A DNA stretch of 64,000 nt from Trichosphaerium sp. ATCC 40318 (Eukaryota > Discosea > Flabellinia > Trichosidae): contig JALMLS010000057.1 of assembly GCA_038496445.1 (NCBI GenBank), positions 1 to 64,000 of the forward strand, in the 5' to 3' direction. Below are positions 1 to 11,684 of this stretch, piece by piece. The position numbers were made by a program, and so were the translations under genes. The notes beneath the pieces are model-generated. The model searched no databases. It saw nothing but the letters and a program-made list of their open reading frames with translations, and was not told where the DNA came from. Within the stretch, counting starts at the first letter, position 1, and the number at the start of each line of letters is the position of its first letter.

Positions 1-1
1 T

Positions 2-1855
2 AACCTTGTTTATGTTCTTGATACAAGTGGTACTCCTGTAAGGCTCACGCTTTGTTGAACTTTCTTCTTTTTTTTCCATTAAAACGTTAGATACTAATTA
101 ACGCTTTTTCAAGTTCATCACAGTATTAAGAGTAAAGGATAATACAAACTACGTTGCACATACTATTACTAATGTAGTGAGTACTCCTGGCTCAGAAAGA
201 ACTTATTTCGTACGTCATACTTGAGTTCCTTTCAAATCACTTAACTATAAACCTAGTGTCTGGAAGATTTAGATGATAATAAATACTATCTGTATTACTA
301 CGATTTCTCATCTGACCTCAAAATTGATCGTGTTACACCATTTGTGGAGCCACCAGTTTCGGCTATTGAATATCAGAGTAAGAGTATTATTAATGAGATT
401 GCGTTTGTTGATGTAGTAATTTTAGGTCTAATATTGTACAGTGTAACAGACCAACCAGGTGTAGACCCAGTTTTTTGGGTATTTGATCCATTTGATACTC
501 TCCCACCTACAGCCGCACCAACGACGTTGCCACCAACTACGCTGGCACCCACAACACTACCACCAACAACGCTGCCACCAACAACACTGCCACCTACAAC
601 GCTGCCACCTACAACACTGCCACCAACAACACTGCCACCTACAACCCTACCACCTACAACACTGCCACCAACAACACTGCCACCTACAACGCTGCCACCT
701 ACAACGCTGCCACCAACAACACTGCCGCCAACAACGCTGCCACCTACAACACTGCCGCCAACAACGCTGCCACCTACAACCCTACCACCAACTACTTCAC
801 CTCCAACGCTCCCTCCAACAACTATACCTACAACAGCGATTCCAACCACTCTCCCACCTACAACAGATGCTCCAACAACGGCAGCACCTACGACAGTTGC
901 GCCAACTACCCAGTCACCTACCACAGAGCCACCAACGACTCGACCTCCCACAACTGTACCACCTACAACAGCGGCGCCATCCACGCTGCCACCCACCACA
1001 GAACCTCCGACAGAGGTACCAACATCGCCCCCAATGGAGGCACCTACACCGGGAGGGCAAGCTTCATTTGCAGCAGTATGTCCAATAGATCCTAGTTGGG
1101 ATGAAGGCAATTGTTCAGTTACTTGCCAACCATTAGAATCGTAAGCACATCGCATATTTGCATATATTACTTATACATTGTTAAGGTGTACTGTTCAACA
1201 ACAACAAGTTGTCGTAGAATCAGAATTATCCCTGAGTTCTACTATTGTCATAGAAGGTAATCTAGTATTCCGCGGAGGTTTCATAAAGATTGAGTTCGAT
1301 GCGGACGATGACGACTTTACTGCTGAAACAAAACGGCAACAAACTAATACTGTTGCGCCTATTCAAACCCTCGATAGAGGGTACGCTATAGTCACAGGAT
1401 GTATTGTTCCTGGCACTGTACGTTACATCATAAACGTTCATTTGTTTAAGTAGAATGTCTGATGTTTGACTTAGGGTGGTTTTGATGTTGATGCAAGTGA
1501 AGAAGAGTTAGCATCAAGAAAAGTAGTACATTTAGCAGAATTTAAAGACAAGGGTTGTCCTCCACTAGAAACAGAAAATATTGCTGTAACCATCAATAAT
1601 CTACCTGATAGCAGATCCTCAAATCTATTTGAAGAACGTACGAAGATCATAGAACAATATATTTTTTTGAAGATAAAAACTAATCATTTCCAATCAGGTG
1701 GAAGGGTTTTTGTGGTATTGTCTGAAAAGAAGGAGGAAACTAAAGAAAATGAAATCCCGTTATGGGCTTTTATTCTTATTGGTACTTTAGGTTGCATTAT
1801 ACTATTTGCAATCATTGTAGGTATAATTATATACTTGCGTAAGAAAAACGATTGA
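2..1855 (+). CDS. Pro/Thr-repeat type I membrane (surface) protein, 5' end missing
   Basis: Five exons are predicted: 2-29, 124-209, 257-1140, 1186-1417 and 1475-1855; the frame stays open across all four junctions. The N-terminus lies off the window. The N-terminal part is an ordinary globular sequence, followed by a mucin-like stalk of LPPTT and related Pro-Thr repeats, a cysteine-containing segment (CPIDPSWDEGNCSVTCQP), a second globular segment, and a C-terminal hydrophobic span of about 24 residues (starting WAFILIGTLG) followed by RKKND. This is the topology of a single-pass surface protein with a Thr-rich stalk probably O-glycosylated. The family is not recognised. The reverse frame also stays open across the stalk, but only because of the repeat. 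Confidence 0.8.
530..800 (+). repeat. 15-bp minisatellite encoding LPPTT units
   Basis: About 17 to 18 near-identical 15-bp units (pattern CTGCCACCTACAACG, with synonymous third-base changes) run head to tail inside the exon. Units differ mainly at silent positions, so the array is old enough to have drifted in DNA while protein selection kept LPPTT. Degenerate PTT units continue to about position 1020. Confidence 0.95.
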
Positions 1856-2300
1856 AGAGAAATTCCAAAATGTGTTTTAAGGCGTGTTAAGTATCAGTAC
1901 GTCAAAAATCGTCGTTTTTATAAACAAAGAGAAATACTGTACCTATGTACCCCAATTTTAAAAGTGCAATGTAAAATAAATTAAAACTAAGTTCAGAAAA
2001 TATAACGCTTCGGTTTTTTTCAAATTGGGTTTCTGATGTGTGATCTATCTTTGTCTTGTTTTTTCTTTTTGTTTTTAGTAGTTTTGAGGTAGACTGCATC
2101 ACAAATTGGAAGCATTTGTGGAAATTTAAGGGAGACAATTTCTTACTACGATGCTTCACACTTTATATTTAGCTAGTTAGTCCATCGCCGGGGCGTTAGC
2201 GAGTAGGTACAATATAGTTATACTATTCAGAGTTTCCTTTTTAGGTTGCTTTGAAACGCGGTACTACACTAAATACAACAGGAGGCTCAAAAACGTAATT
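1856..2300. other. Intergenic spacer
   Basis: AT-rich sequence with no coding signal I trust. It separates two genes transcribed in the same direction and presumably holds the 3' end of the surface-protein gene and the promoter of the G alpha gene. Confidence 0.6.
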
Positions 2301-3785
2301 ATGGGCGGCGTAATTGGTGTTTGTGGACCAACGAATGTAAGGACGCCAGAATCGAAGGCAATAGACGCTCAGCTAAAGAAAGACAACAAGCTACATAATA
2401 CTACTAGTAGGGTTCTAGTACTGGGCGCTGCAGGCTCTGGAAAGTCTACAATTATAAAGCAAGTTGTTTCTATGCACGGCGGTTTCTCACAATCAGATGT
2501 GGGGACATACAAGGATATAATACGTACCAATATTGTTGCGGGGTTCAAACGATTACTGGCAGAAGCAAAAAAGATGGAGTTAAAAGTAGTTCATAAACGA
2601 AAGGAAGCTATGGTAGCAGTTCTTGATGCAAAATTGTATGGTACGCATAATTATTCCGCTTTGGTTTTCAAAAGGCGTTTTGATCATAGATTGGGTGTTT
2701 ATGATATATGGCTTGCTCCGCTATTATACCGCTCGCTGTAGATACACATCGCACAGCGAAGATCTTTTTTGATCGCTCTACAAGTTTTGTTTAATTGGTT
2801 TTTCGCAAATCGAATTGAAACAAGTTTAAATTGTTTGTGATTGATTTAAGAGCGTAGGTGTTCTGTAGTTTTAATGTTTTATTGTAGGCGGTTTGACAGA
2901 AACAGATATTCGCTCGTGCAAAGCATTGTGGGAGGATCCAGTTATAAATAGAGTATTTCAAGCTTGTAGAGCTCAGAGCTTAGAAACTCAGAACTTACAG
3001 TACTTTTTGGACACCGTTATCGATAAAATGCTTTCTGACTATGCTGCATGGACACCAAATGATGAAGATATTGTGAGAGCGCGTCAAAGAACAAGTGGTA
3101 TCAATACTACCGGGTTTAAACATATTGGTCGGTATTGGTTAATGGTTGATGTTGGAGGTCAGAAAAACGAGCGTAGAAAGTGGATTCACGCGTACGTTGT
3201 TTCTTTTGACGGATAATTTTTTTGAACTTTCTTTCGAGAGTCACCCAAACCCTGATCCTTACGCAGTAGTGGGTTAAAATGGCGTATAGCATATTGTTTT
3301 AATCAACCTTTTTTGCGTTAATCGCTTGTTTTGGAATGCTGTCTAAAAACTCTTTTCTCAGGTTCGAAAATACGCATACGATCATGTTTACAACCGCTAC
3401 AAACGAATGGAATATCCCTTGTGATGAAGTTGCCGGAAATACAAAAATGGCGACTTCAATTCAGATTTGGGACGAAAACATCAACTCGCACTATCTTCAA
3501 GACGCTGTTGTAGTACTATTCTTAAATAAGATAGATCTATTGGAACAAACACTTAAAAAAGGGAAATTCAAAGAGACCTATCCAGACTTTGAAGGCGAGC
3601 AGACTATGAAGACTGTGCTTGAGTACATAAAAAACAAATATCTTGAACTTGTATTGCCTGCAAGAGGAGAAAAGCGGGAAGTTATTGTTCATAATGTAAG
3701 CGCTATCAACAAGTCACAGATTATCAGTGTGTTGCATGAAGTACTATACGCTGTACTTAATTCTTGTGGTGGACTTTTATTGTAG
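2301..3785 (+). CDS. Heterotrimeric G protein alpha subunit
   Basis: Three exons (2301-2640, 2888-3191, 3362-3785) give about 355 residues, the normal G alpha length. Visible motifs: MGGVIGVC start (N-myristoylation Gly2 and a palmitoylatable Cys), P-loop GAAGSGKST, the switch I arginine and threonine in RQRTSGINTTGF, switch II DVGGQKNERRKW, and the base-binding NKID. The usual TCAT motif near the end is replaced by a VSAIN-type sequence. It should bind GTP at the inner plasma membrane and couple a seven-helix receptor to effectors. The first intron (247 nt) is long for this window. The C-terminal receptor-contact tail (NSCGGLLL) is not a classic Gi, Gs or Gq tail. Confidence 0.93.
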
Positions 3786-4407
3786 CAAAACTGCTCCAAA
3801 GTCTACCGAAAAACAACTTCCAAAAGGAAGAAAGTCTTGTACAATAAAAACTGTATCTTAGCAACAAATTCATGGTTGTTGACTATCGGGCAAAAAAGAT
3901 AGCGCTACTTCTTTATTTGGTAGTATTCAGGTGAATGTTTCTCTAGCCTTCGGACTAGATAGATAAGCAAAAACTGGAATAACAGATATTTGAAAAAAAA
4001 AAAGACACCACACGACACAGTTAGTATAGGCCTGTTACAAAACTGGTTCAATAACGCCTCTAAGTGAGTTTTGTTGTATCTTATCAAGTGACACCTGTGT
4101 ATCTTGACCGTGCCAAACTTTGTAGGCAAGACATTCGTGCAAGGAAACTGTTCTAACCACAACATGTACTAACTGTTTTTAAATGAAATACCCATCGACT
4201 ATGCAGCCTCTTTAGTAATGTCAGGACAATTTCGTAGTACAACACGTTTTAGATTTTAAGTTTCTAGCTATCATTTGTTTTTCAGGAAATTGTACACTTG
4301 TACTATCCTTTTGGACAGAGAATAAGCAAATTCTTGCTGTGTTTATTCTATAATTACTTGACATTGCTTGTTGCTACTCCTATTCACGTACCTTCCACTC
4401 TACAAAA
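3786..4407. other. Intergenic, convergent gene ends
   Basis: About 620 bases between the convergent ends of the G alpha gene and the YwqK-repeat gene. Open frames here are short and lack splice-consistent extensions. I see no RNA gene. Confidence 0.5.
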
Positions 4408-5043
4408 TTATACTATGAATAGCTCACCGCCCTGAGTCCACTTCTTGAACACTCCTCTAGGTTTTCCATTGATAAAATTTGACACTCCAAGTAATTGTCC
4501 ATTTTTATACCACTCCTTCTTCTCTCCGTGTATCTCGCCATTAATATATTGACACTGCTCCCATAATTGACCATTAGCGTGCCACATTGTGTAGTCTCCT
4601 TCAAGCTCGCCATTAGAGTATTGACATTGCTTCTGCAATTTACCATTGCTATGCCACAGCTGATACTCTCCGTGTAGTTTATTGTTTTTGTAACTACACT
4701 TGATACTCAGTTTACCGTTTAAGAACCATCCCTTTTTCTCTCCTTCTTTCTTGCCATTGACAAGTTGATACTGCTCAAGCAATTTACCATTAGTAAACCA
4801 CTTCTTGCAGTCACCTTCAAGCGAACCATGTACAAAAGTATATTGTGTTTTTTCAAATATCAAAAATGCTTCTTCATATTTCATCCATTTCCCGTGCTTA
4901 TTTAATTCACTATCAAACCTTGTAGTTGTTGCCGTTTGTTTAGATAAAATAGGCCATTTTTTGTACACTTCAAAGTCTAAGCGTATAATTTCAAACTGTA
5001 GCTCTAATGGAAGCAACAATAAAGTGTAGCGAGCTTGTTCCAT
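4408..5043 (-). CDS. YwqK/MORN-like repeat protein with F-box-like N-terminus
   Basis: This is a 211-residue, intronless frame starting with ATG. After an F-box-like start (LLLPLELQFEII) and a short linker, about seven repeats follow, with a core like NGxLxxxxxYxNGxxxGExxxWxxNGQL (for example GEYQLWHSNGKL and GDYTMWHANGQLW). Such antitoxin-like repeats, related to MORN repeats, are common in bacteria, in protists and in large DNA viruses of amoebae. They are thought to act as protein-binding scaffolds; no enzyme activity is predicted. It is one of very few intronless genes in an intron-rich window, which may point to retroposition or transfer. A shorter relative is at 58666-59034. Confidence 0.85.
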   Translation of the reverse strand: MEQARYTLLLLPLELQFEIIRLDFEVYKKWPILSKQTATTTRFDSELNKHGKWMKYEEAFLIFEKTQYTFVHGSLEGDCKKWFTNGKLLEQYQLVNGKKEGEKKGWFLNGKLSIKCSYKNNKLHGEYQLWHSNGKLQKQCQYSNGELEGDYTMWHANGQLWEQCQYINGEIHGEKKEWYKNGQLLGVSNFINGKPRGVFKKWTQGGELFIV

Positions 5044-5337
5044 GTCACTTCCCTTGTGTACCTGATTGTTTTGAAGAAACTTGAAGACTTTTCGAAAAAA
5101 AAGAGTTTTTCCTTGATTAAGGCACTTCTCATGCTGAAAGGCTCAACAAGACGTTATGGTAGAGGCACGTTAATGCGTGGTAGCTCGAATAGATACAGCT
5201 TTTTTCTGACAAAGCTTCATGTGTGACAGATGGAGGTTAAAGCGCTTGGCAAGAGCGTTCAGAACTTGGCAAGAAAACAGGTCATTTAGAGACGTTTGAA
5301 TCATCTGATGTTTTATTAAATCATGATCACAATTGAT

Positions 5338-8300
5338 TTAATTTTGCTGTTCGGCGTCTTTCTTCTGTGCAACCATGAGATCAGTAACGAATTGGTTTGC
5401 AACACCAATTGTTTCATCAATATGCTGTTCAGTTACTGGTACACCAGCAGTGAATGCAAGAGATTGTGCTAGCCTGATTGTAGTACGGATTTGACGTCCG
5501 TTAATCTCATATTTGGCAAGGCGTTTAATGTCAAGTCCTTTAATGCTTGCTGTTTCCAATAGATTACCCCAAATCTTTTCACGTGCAGTTTCATCGAGGT
5601 TCTCGTATTTGAGGGCGACTGAAGAGTAAATCAGGGACCGAAAAAACAAAAGAGAAAGAAGCAAAGAAAAATAGCTTTTAAAGAACAAAAAAGAGAGCGT
5701 ACCTGAAATACGTGAGTGGAAGGCTTCATCGAATACTTTGACACGATTGGTTGTCAAGAAAAGTACACCTTGATGATATTCAAGCAAACGCAAGAAGATA
5801 CCAACCTATAACAAGTAAGACATACGAAAAAAACGAGAAAAAAAAACAAGAAGAAAAAACAAGATTGTTGGCTGTGGATCTTTTTTCCTTTCTTCGAAAC
5901 TTTACTTACCATAGCATTACGCATGATAGCATTCTCAGAACGCTTCTCAAGGAAGATATCTGCCTCATCTATAAGGACGACAGCGTTCCAGATACTAGCC
6001 AATTCAAGAATCTGACGTAATTTCTCTTCGAGTTCCTTGGTGTTTGTACCAAGTTCACCAACACTAACAGAATACAATGGCCTATGCAATAACTCTGCAA
6101 TTGCCTCTGCAGTGAGGGTTTTACCTACACCAGGAGAACCATGGAGCAAGAAAATACAACCACCACCTTTTCCAGAGATGATATCGGCAAACGACTAAAC
6201 ACAGATTTAGTGATTTGTAATGCAAGTTGGCGATATTTTTTGAACAAAAAAAAGGAAACTCTTTGTATTCTGGACGCATGTGCAATCTAACAAAATAAAG
6301 CGTTTGAGTTGCTGTTATGCACTCGTACTGCTTGCTTCATGACGAAAAAAGCAAAATGAATACAGCACCCTACGTTCCCTGGTCCTCACGGACCCAAGTA
6401 CTGGCAGGGCCATACCATGCTTATCTTCGCGGTTCGGAAAGAGACACGGAGTTTTCATGGTTGTATGGCCGTATCCAATCGTAAAGGAAACATTTTTGAA
6501 AGTGGTTTGGTCAAAAAAGTGCAAATAACCGAAAAATCAAGTTGTGACCACAAAAGCAACAAAAACCCAAAAAAAAAAGAGGTTGCATAAGCGTATGCAC
6601 TCTCCCGAGAGACATGAAGATTATGTGCGAAATGGTTCATGGGTACCTCGTGTGCGTTCTCTACTAGACTCTTGATCAATTGTTTCTTTTTTGGTGGGAA
6701 GACAAGCTTTTCGAAGGCTTTGTCGTCGTATTTAACAGGAAGCAAGTTCTCAACAACAATTTCACCCCATTTCTTGGCTGAAAAACTAAAACCACCAATG
6801 GTAGGCCAGGTCATGAACAAATGCTCCTCAGGAATGGACTAGAAGAGAAACATTTAGCGAAACAAATGAATGAACGAAAAAGCAAAAAAAATCAAAAAAA
6901 AATAAAAGTTTGTGAAGGAGTACGTACTGCCATTCTAGTACTCGAAGCAGGAGATGTAGAAAATGATCTATAATTTGGATTCATACGCGAAAAACTAACA
7001 CCATCTACCATAACCCTTTGATAAAGTAAGAAACACAGAATAAACTGAGAACAATAATCAGAAAATTTTTTCAGTTTTTACCTTCCGTAAGCTTTTGTTG
7101 AGTTTGTTGTCCACCAACTAAAGGTTATTATGAGCATGTGATATTCCTTTTTTTCTTGCGTACTGTTTCCATTCAATATTGCCTGTGTAGTTCATGTAAT
7201 GTGCGCCTTTAGCGGCTTGCATGAACTTCTTACCACGAGCAATAAGAATTTTTTTTGTTGCCTCATCCAAAGGTCTTACAGGCAGATCCTACAATCATCA
7301 GTTGATAATTTTTTTTCTGATTTTGAAGGAAGTACCTTTAGTGTTTTAACACCTGAGAAGGCAGGGATTGAGTAACTCTCTGATGCTCTGTAGTACGTTC
7401 CACCATTAGATTTAATAACATCGGCAGTGATGTCGAAGGAAGGGAACCAGGATGATCTATTGTATTTGGACGTTTTGATCTTTGCACCAACTGCGTGCTG
7501 TGATACTCCGACTTTTGAGGTAATCTAACCAACTATTAGAGCAGTTTTTCTGAGCGTTTGGTACGTACAGTTGTAGATGGTGCAAAAATACTCCAGAGAC
7601 TGTCGTAGTTGATTTTACCGTCTGTTAACATAGTATTGATCTTCTTACGGATGTCCTCGTACTCGTTCTCCAAAAAGTCGATAAGAGGCTTCAATCGAGC
7701 TCTGTATGTTGCATTCTTTTTGAATTGCTCGAGGTATTGTAGCAGAGCCTCTGCGTTAACTTTCGGGCTAGAACGGCGTAAGAAAACGTATTTTTAGCAA
7801 AGGGAAAATTCAGTGAAGAAAACGAGGTGTACTGCAGCCTAACGCGTACCGTTTCTCGTAAAAGATATCAGAGCTGATGAAATAACGTATGGACTCAATG
7901 AGAACAGTATCATTGAGAACAATCATACATCTAGTATCAACTACAGCTCCTGTGTCTGGATCAATGATCTTTTTACGCTCAACTGAGAATCGTTCGTTGT
8001 CTTTGACGGCCTAAAAAACATCTTGAGTTGTGTTTTTAAGGTAAACATAAACCAAATAATTTTGTTCGGCTCAAAGAGCGTAAAGCAATGTAGTCGTAGT
8101 GGAAAACGTTTGTGAGAATTAAAACCCTTTTAGTGGGCGATTTTAGGCGAAAATGAACGTACGTCACTTTCTTGGTCGATTTCACCGTACGCGTAGAGCT
8201 TTACACCTGGAGAGATACTGTCTCCACAGTTATCTTCAGGTGACATGACTGCGCCTTTCTCAGTGGTGATTCTGTTTATCTTAGCCTTCACTCCGCGTAC

Positions 8301-8532
8301 TTTTTCAAAGCGCTTGCACACCTACAGTGGCGTTAACCGCAGTGTGCGCAAATAATTACTGTACCTCATCCATAACCCATTGTACTGTTTCCTCTGAAGG
8401 TACAGGTACCCAGAAGAGTTTACCAGAGAACGAAACCTGGATACGTATTTTTGGCAAAGGCTCACGCGCTGTACCAGGCAACGAGCTTAATATGGTGTAT
8501 ATTTTCTGAGCGAACTTGGGATCTGTGGCCAT
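5338..8532 (-). CDS. AAA+ ATPase of the DUF7025 type
   Basis: This multi-exon gene ends at the TAA at 5338-5340. The N-terminal half matches the DUF7025-type region: an extended beta-rich part, the LWSIFAP segment, then GKKFMQAAKGAHYMNYTG and VDGVSFSRMNPNYR. It is followed by a linker (GEIVVENLLPVKYDDKAF) and one AAA module: Walker A GSPGVGKT, Walker B AVVLIDEAD, and sensor region LFLTTNRVKVFDEAFHSRI. This layout is well known from fungi and other eukaryotes, where the cellular role is mostly undefined; hexameric remodelling of a substrate is the expected chemistry. Start choice: the first in-frame ATG after the upstream gene's stop (8532). At least ten introns; one (about 6195-6643) hosts a 5S rRNA gene in the same orientation. 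Confidence 0.88.
6358..6476 (-). rRNA. 5S ribosomal RNA, nested in an intron
   Basis: The reverse complement begins GGATACGGCCATAC and ends GTAGGGTGCTGTATTC. In between it carries the conserved loop sequence CCGTGTCTC, the internal-promoter stretch AGATAAGCATGGTATGGC, and the CAGTACTTGGGTCCGTGAGG segment of eukaryotic 5S rRNA. Its length is exactly 119 nt and its two ends pair (GGATAC with GTATTC). T-runs follow just downstream on the minus strand, fitting RNA polymerase III termination. It lies wholly inside an intron (about 6195-6643) of the AAA ATPase gene and is transcribed in the same direction. Confidence 0.95.
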
Positions 8533-8656
8533 AGTTGAATAACAGACGTTCAATACCAACTTTTCCTTCACAGAACGCTAAAACAGTCTTTTTTTCTGGT
8601 TTTGACTTAAGTTTATTTCTATTTCTTACACGCCAAAAAACGTTATCTTGAGACCT

Positions 8657-11600
8657 CTAATCATAGTCTTCTGGGTCAGCGAGGTAAGCTTGTTTGATCT
8701 TGACGTCCTTCTTGAAGATAATGTTGTACTTTGAACCAGGGCAATCATGTCGCAAGTACAAGCTGTTTGCTACCTATAAAATAGTTAACCAAAGCGAAAG
8801 AAAAAATCTAAAGCAACAACCATACCTTCATAATTAAATTAGCTACAGAGCCAACACAGTCAATCTTCTTTGTGCCACCTCCTTTTTGAGGTACATGTAG
8901 GTAGTAACCTTTCTTATCTTGACGAGTATAAATTCTTTGATGAGTGATAGAATTATCTTTTCTTGTAACCTAATTGTAAACGTGAGTGAAGGTTCTCAAT
9001 ACGAAAAAGAACGAAAAAGAACAAACCTTAGATATTGTGAAAGGCATTCTCTCAGGTTCAGTGGTAGACAAGCGAACCAAAAATGTTCCCTTGCGTTGGT
9101 CTGATAGTCTAGATTCAGAATCTCCTCTGGAGATATCACCATGGAACCACCTAGTAGTTATGAGTAACTAGTATGTGCAAACATGTAACTAGTACTTTTT
9201 GTTGAGTGTATTCTTTGCTTTCTCAACTATCAAAGAGGCCTTGGCATCTACGTTCAAAGGTCCAAACCATTTCAAGAAATACCCAAATTTCTCGATTTCG
9301 CAAACTTCTTCATCGTCCTTCTTTGTGCCTTTAAAAACGAGACGAGTTAGGTTGTTGTCAAAAAAGAAAGGACTCATTTTGCTTACCTAACAGTGCTTGG
9401 AGAGTTTTGTACTCAAGATCAGTTGTAGTGAGTGGACGCATTTTGATGGTGTTACAAAAGGTTTTGATGAATTTGCTGAACTCTACAGCAGTATGTCCAA
9501 ACCAATTGTCTATCCATAGAGTTTGACCATTCTTATCAGATATGGTAACCTGTACGGCACATTTATCGAGTTTTTGGATAATCTCTGTGAATGAAGGTCT
9601 CATAGCTTGATCTTCAGCCCAACACACTTCCATAAGTTCTTGTAGTGGAACTGGAATACTATCATCGAGAGGAGGACGCTCCTAAGCAAAATTGAGTAAA
9701 ATATTCAACATTCTCAATTTTCTTACTTGTTTATCACAAACCGCGGAAACAAACGTGTTGTATGAGTCCATGTCCTCAAAAGGCTCATTTCTGGTAATCA
9801 TTTCCCACAAAACAATACCATAAGAGTAGATATCTACTTTTTCGCTCAAGGCTTTACCCTGAAGTACTTCTGGACTCATCCAGAGTGGCTTGAATGGTAT
9901 TTTAGAAATGCTATGAATGTAATAAATTTTTTACGTACAGTGCCAGGCGCTACGCCATCATCCTTCATGCTCTGAGATCGTTTGACAGCGGAAAGACCAA
10001 AATCGCAAATCTTAACATTCCAGCTATCGTCAACAAGCAAACTAAAAAATCATAAGGATAATGGAAAATATAAAGGACAGTTTAGATAGTACTTTGTAGG
10101 CTTCAAATCACGGTGAATCTACAGGTTTGTAAGTATTTTTCTTTACTATTAATAGCTTAGTACGTACAATTGGTGGTTTAGACAAATGAAGCCAATTCAT
10201 ACCTGTAAACGTTGTTACACAATTGTTTTCAATAAAGCAAATAGGCTTACCTTGAGCTACATCCTTTGCCATTTTGATAATCTGCAATAGACTGATGTCT
10301 ACGTCTTTGTTGTGTATAAGCTCATGCAAATTACCTTTAGACAACAATTCTGTGATGATAGCCAAATTTCCTGGCTCAGTACAGCATCCCATGTAGAGCA
10401 CAATGTTAGGATGACGCAAATGTGTCATAATCTCAACTTCTTTTTTGAACTCTTCAAGTAGATCCTCTTCCAAGTCTTGTTGGAGTAACTGCTTAATAGC
10501 GACTTGTTTACCGCGACATTTTCCATTAAATACCTTTATTGTAAATGTTAGTGTATGACAAAAGAAGAAAAAACTAAATTTTATTTCTACCTTTCCGAAA
10601 CAACCACTTCCGATTTTACTGATGATTTTAATTTCGTGAGGCAAGATTTCAGGAGTCTGGAACTCTCCACTAGCTTCTGAGTTACCAAGTGTTCCAACAA
10701 GACCAACGCGGGATGATGCCTACGTAAGATAAGACAGTGAGAAATTTTTCTTTGATTTACTAAATGCTTACCCTAGTGTCTTTTTTCTTTCCACCTTTCT
10801 TCTTCTTTCCTTTTGCAGGTTTGCCACCCTTCAAAGTAGCCATCTGCTTCTTAATTTCTAGGATATCTTCAGTTTTCAATTTCGTCAAAAAGAATCCGTA
10901 CCATCCAGAACGTTAGTTGTCAAACTTGACTTGTTAATGTCAAATTTAGTTAAATGTTTTTGACGGTCTTCCTCAGGTGTTCCAGCGGCATCATATGCTT
11001 CGCGTAATCCTTGCATAGCTGCTTTGATCTCTGATCGACGTTTATTAGCCATTTCAACAAATTCCTGATGAAAACATTAGACGTTATACTGCTGGTTACA
11101 ATACGCACTCTTTCTTTATTTTCCAAAGCTTTTATGAGATCCAAGGTGTAGCCCAAAGATCCTGCCGTGTAGTTTTCAAGCTTTGCCTCTGGTGTTTCAC
11201 CGAGTCGTTGCATAAGCATCTTGATTCTGTCAACGAGACCAGCGATGTGCGTTTCCCTAAGCATAAAATGAGATAAGAACAAAGGAATTAAGAATTTAGA
11301 CGTACCGTCTTTGTTTTGCTGCTGAAAGCTTTTTAATATTTTGTTGCAATGTAGATATATGATCCTTTGCAGGCGTAGTGCTATTTGGCATGTAGTCTGT
11401 TTCTGTGACACCCAATTCTTTCTTTGATGTTAAGAAATACAGTAATACGAAAGGCGGTACGCTACAAATGGCGAAAAGGATACACAACACGACTTTACTT
11501 TTTCCGCCAAACTATCGAACATTTTTTGACGCCCAGCAACCTGGCTGTTTAGTTTGTCATAAAACTTGTCGTAAACTGCGGCCAACTCTTTGTCTAGCTC

Positions 11601-11684
11601 TTGTAGTTTCTTGTCTGGGTCTTCCCCGAGTTCAGTGCAAAGGTCACGGAATGCCTGTGCTTTGTCGCTTGCCAAATAACTCAT
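8657..11684 (-). CDS. SHK-type protein kinase (TKL kinase + SH2) with MAP65/PRC1-like N-terminus
   Basis: This multi-exon gene runs from ATG at 11684 to TAG at 8657. The N-terminal ~250 residues are helical, with segments like RDLCTELGEDPDKKLQELDK and GLREAYDAAGTPEEDRQKHL, which resemble PRC1/Ase1/MAP65 spectrin-like repeats. A Lys-rich linker (GKPAKGKKKKGGKKK) follows. The kinase domain has a glycine loop GSGCFGKV, VAIK lysine, HRDLKP catalytic loop, DFGLS, and MSPEVLQGK. After it come the segment FGYFLKWFGPL and an SH2 domain: WFHGDISRGDSE, then GTFLVRLSTTEPE with the phosphotyrosine-binding Arg in LVRLS. The order kinase then SH2 is that of Dictyostelium Shk proteins. A 45-nt intron separates LNKK from WFHGD, so the SH2 is easily missed in ORF scans. 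Confidence 0.88.

Noticed and set aside
373-1155. 260-codon minus-strand frame rich in GSVVGG repeats opposite the Pro/Thr exon
   Set aside because: It is the mirror of the LPPTT minisatellite; the plus strand has splice-linked exons, a stalk and a membrane span.
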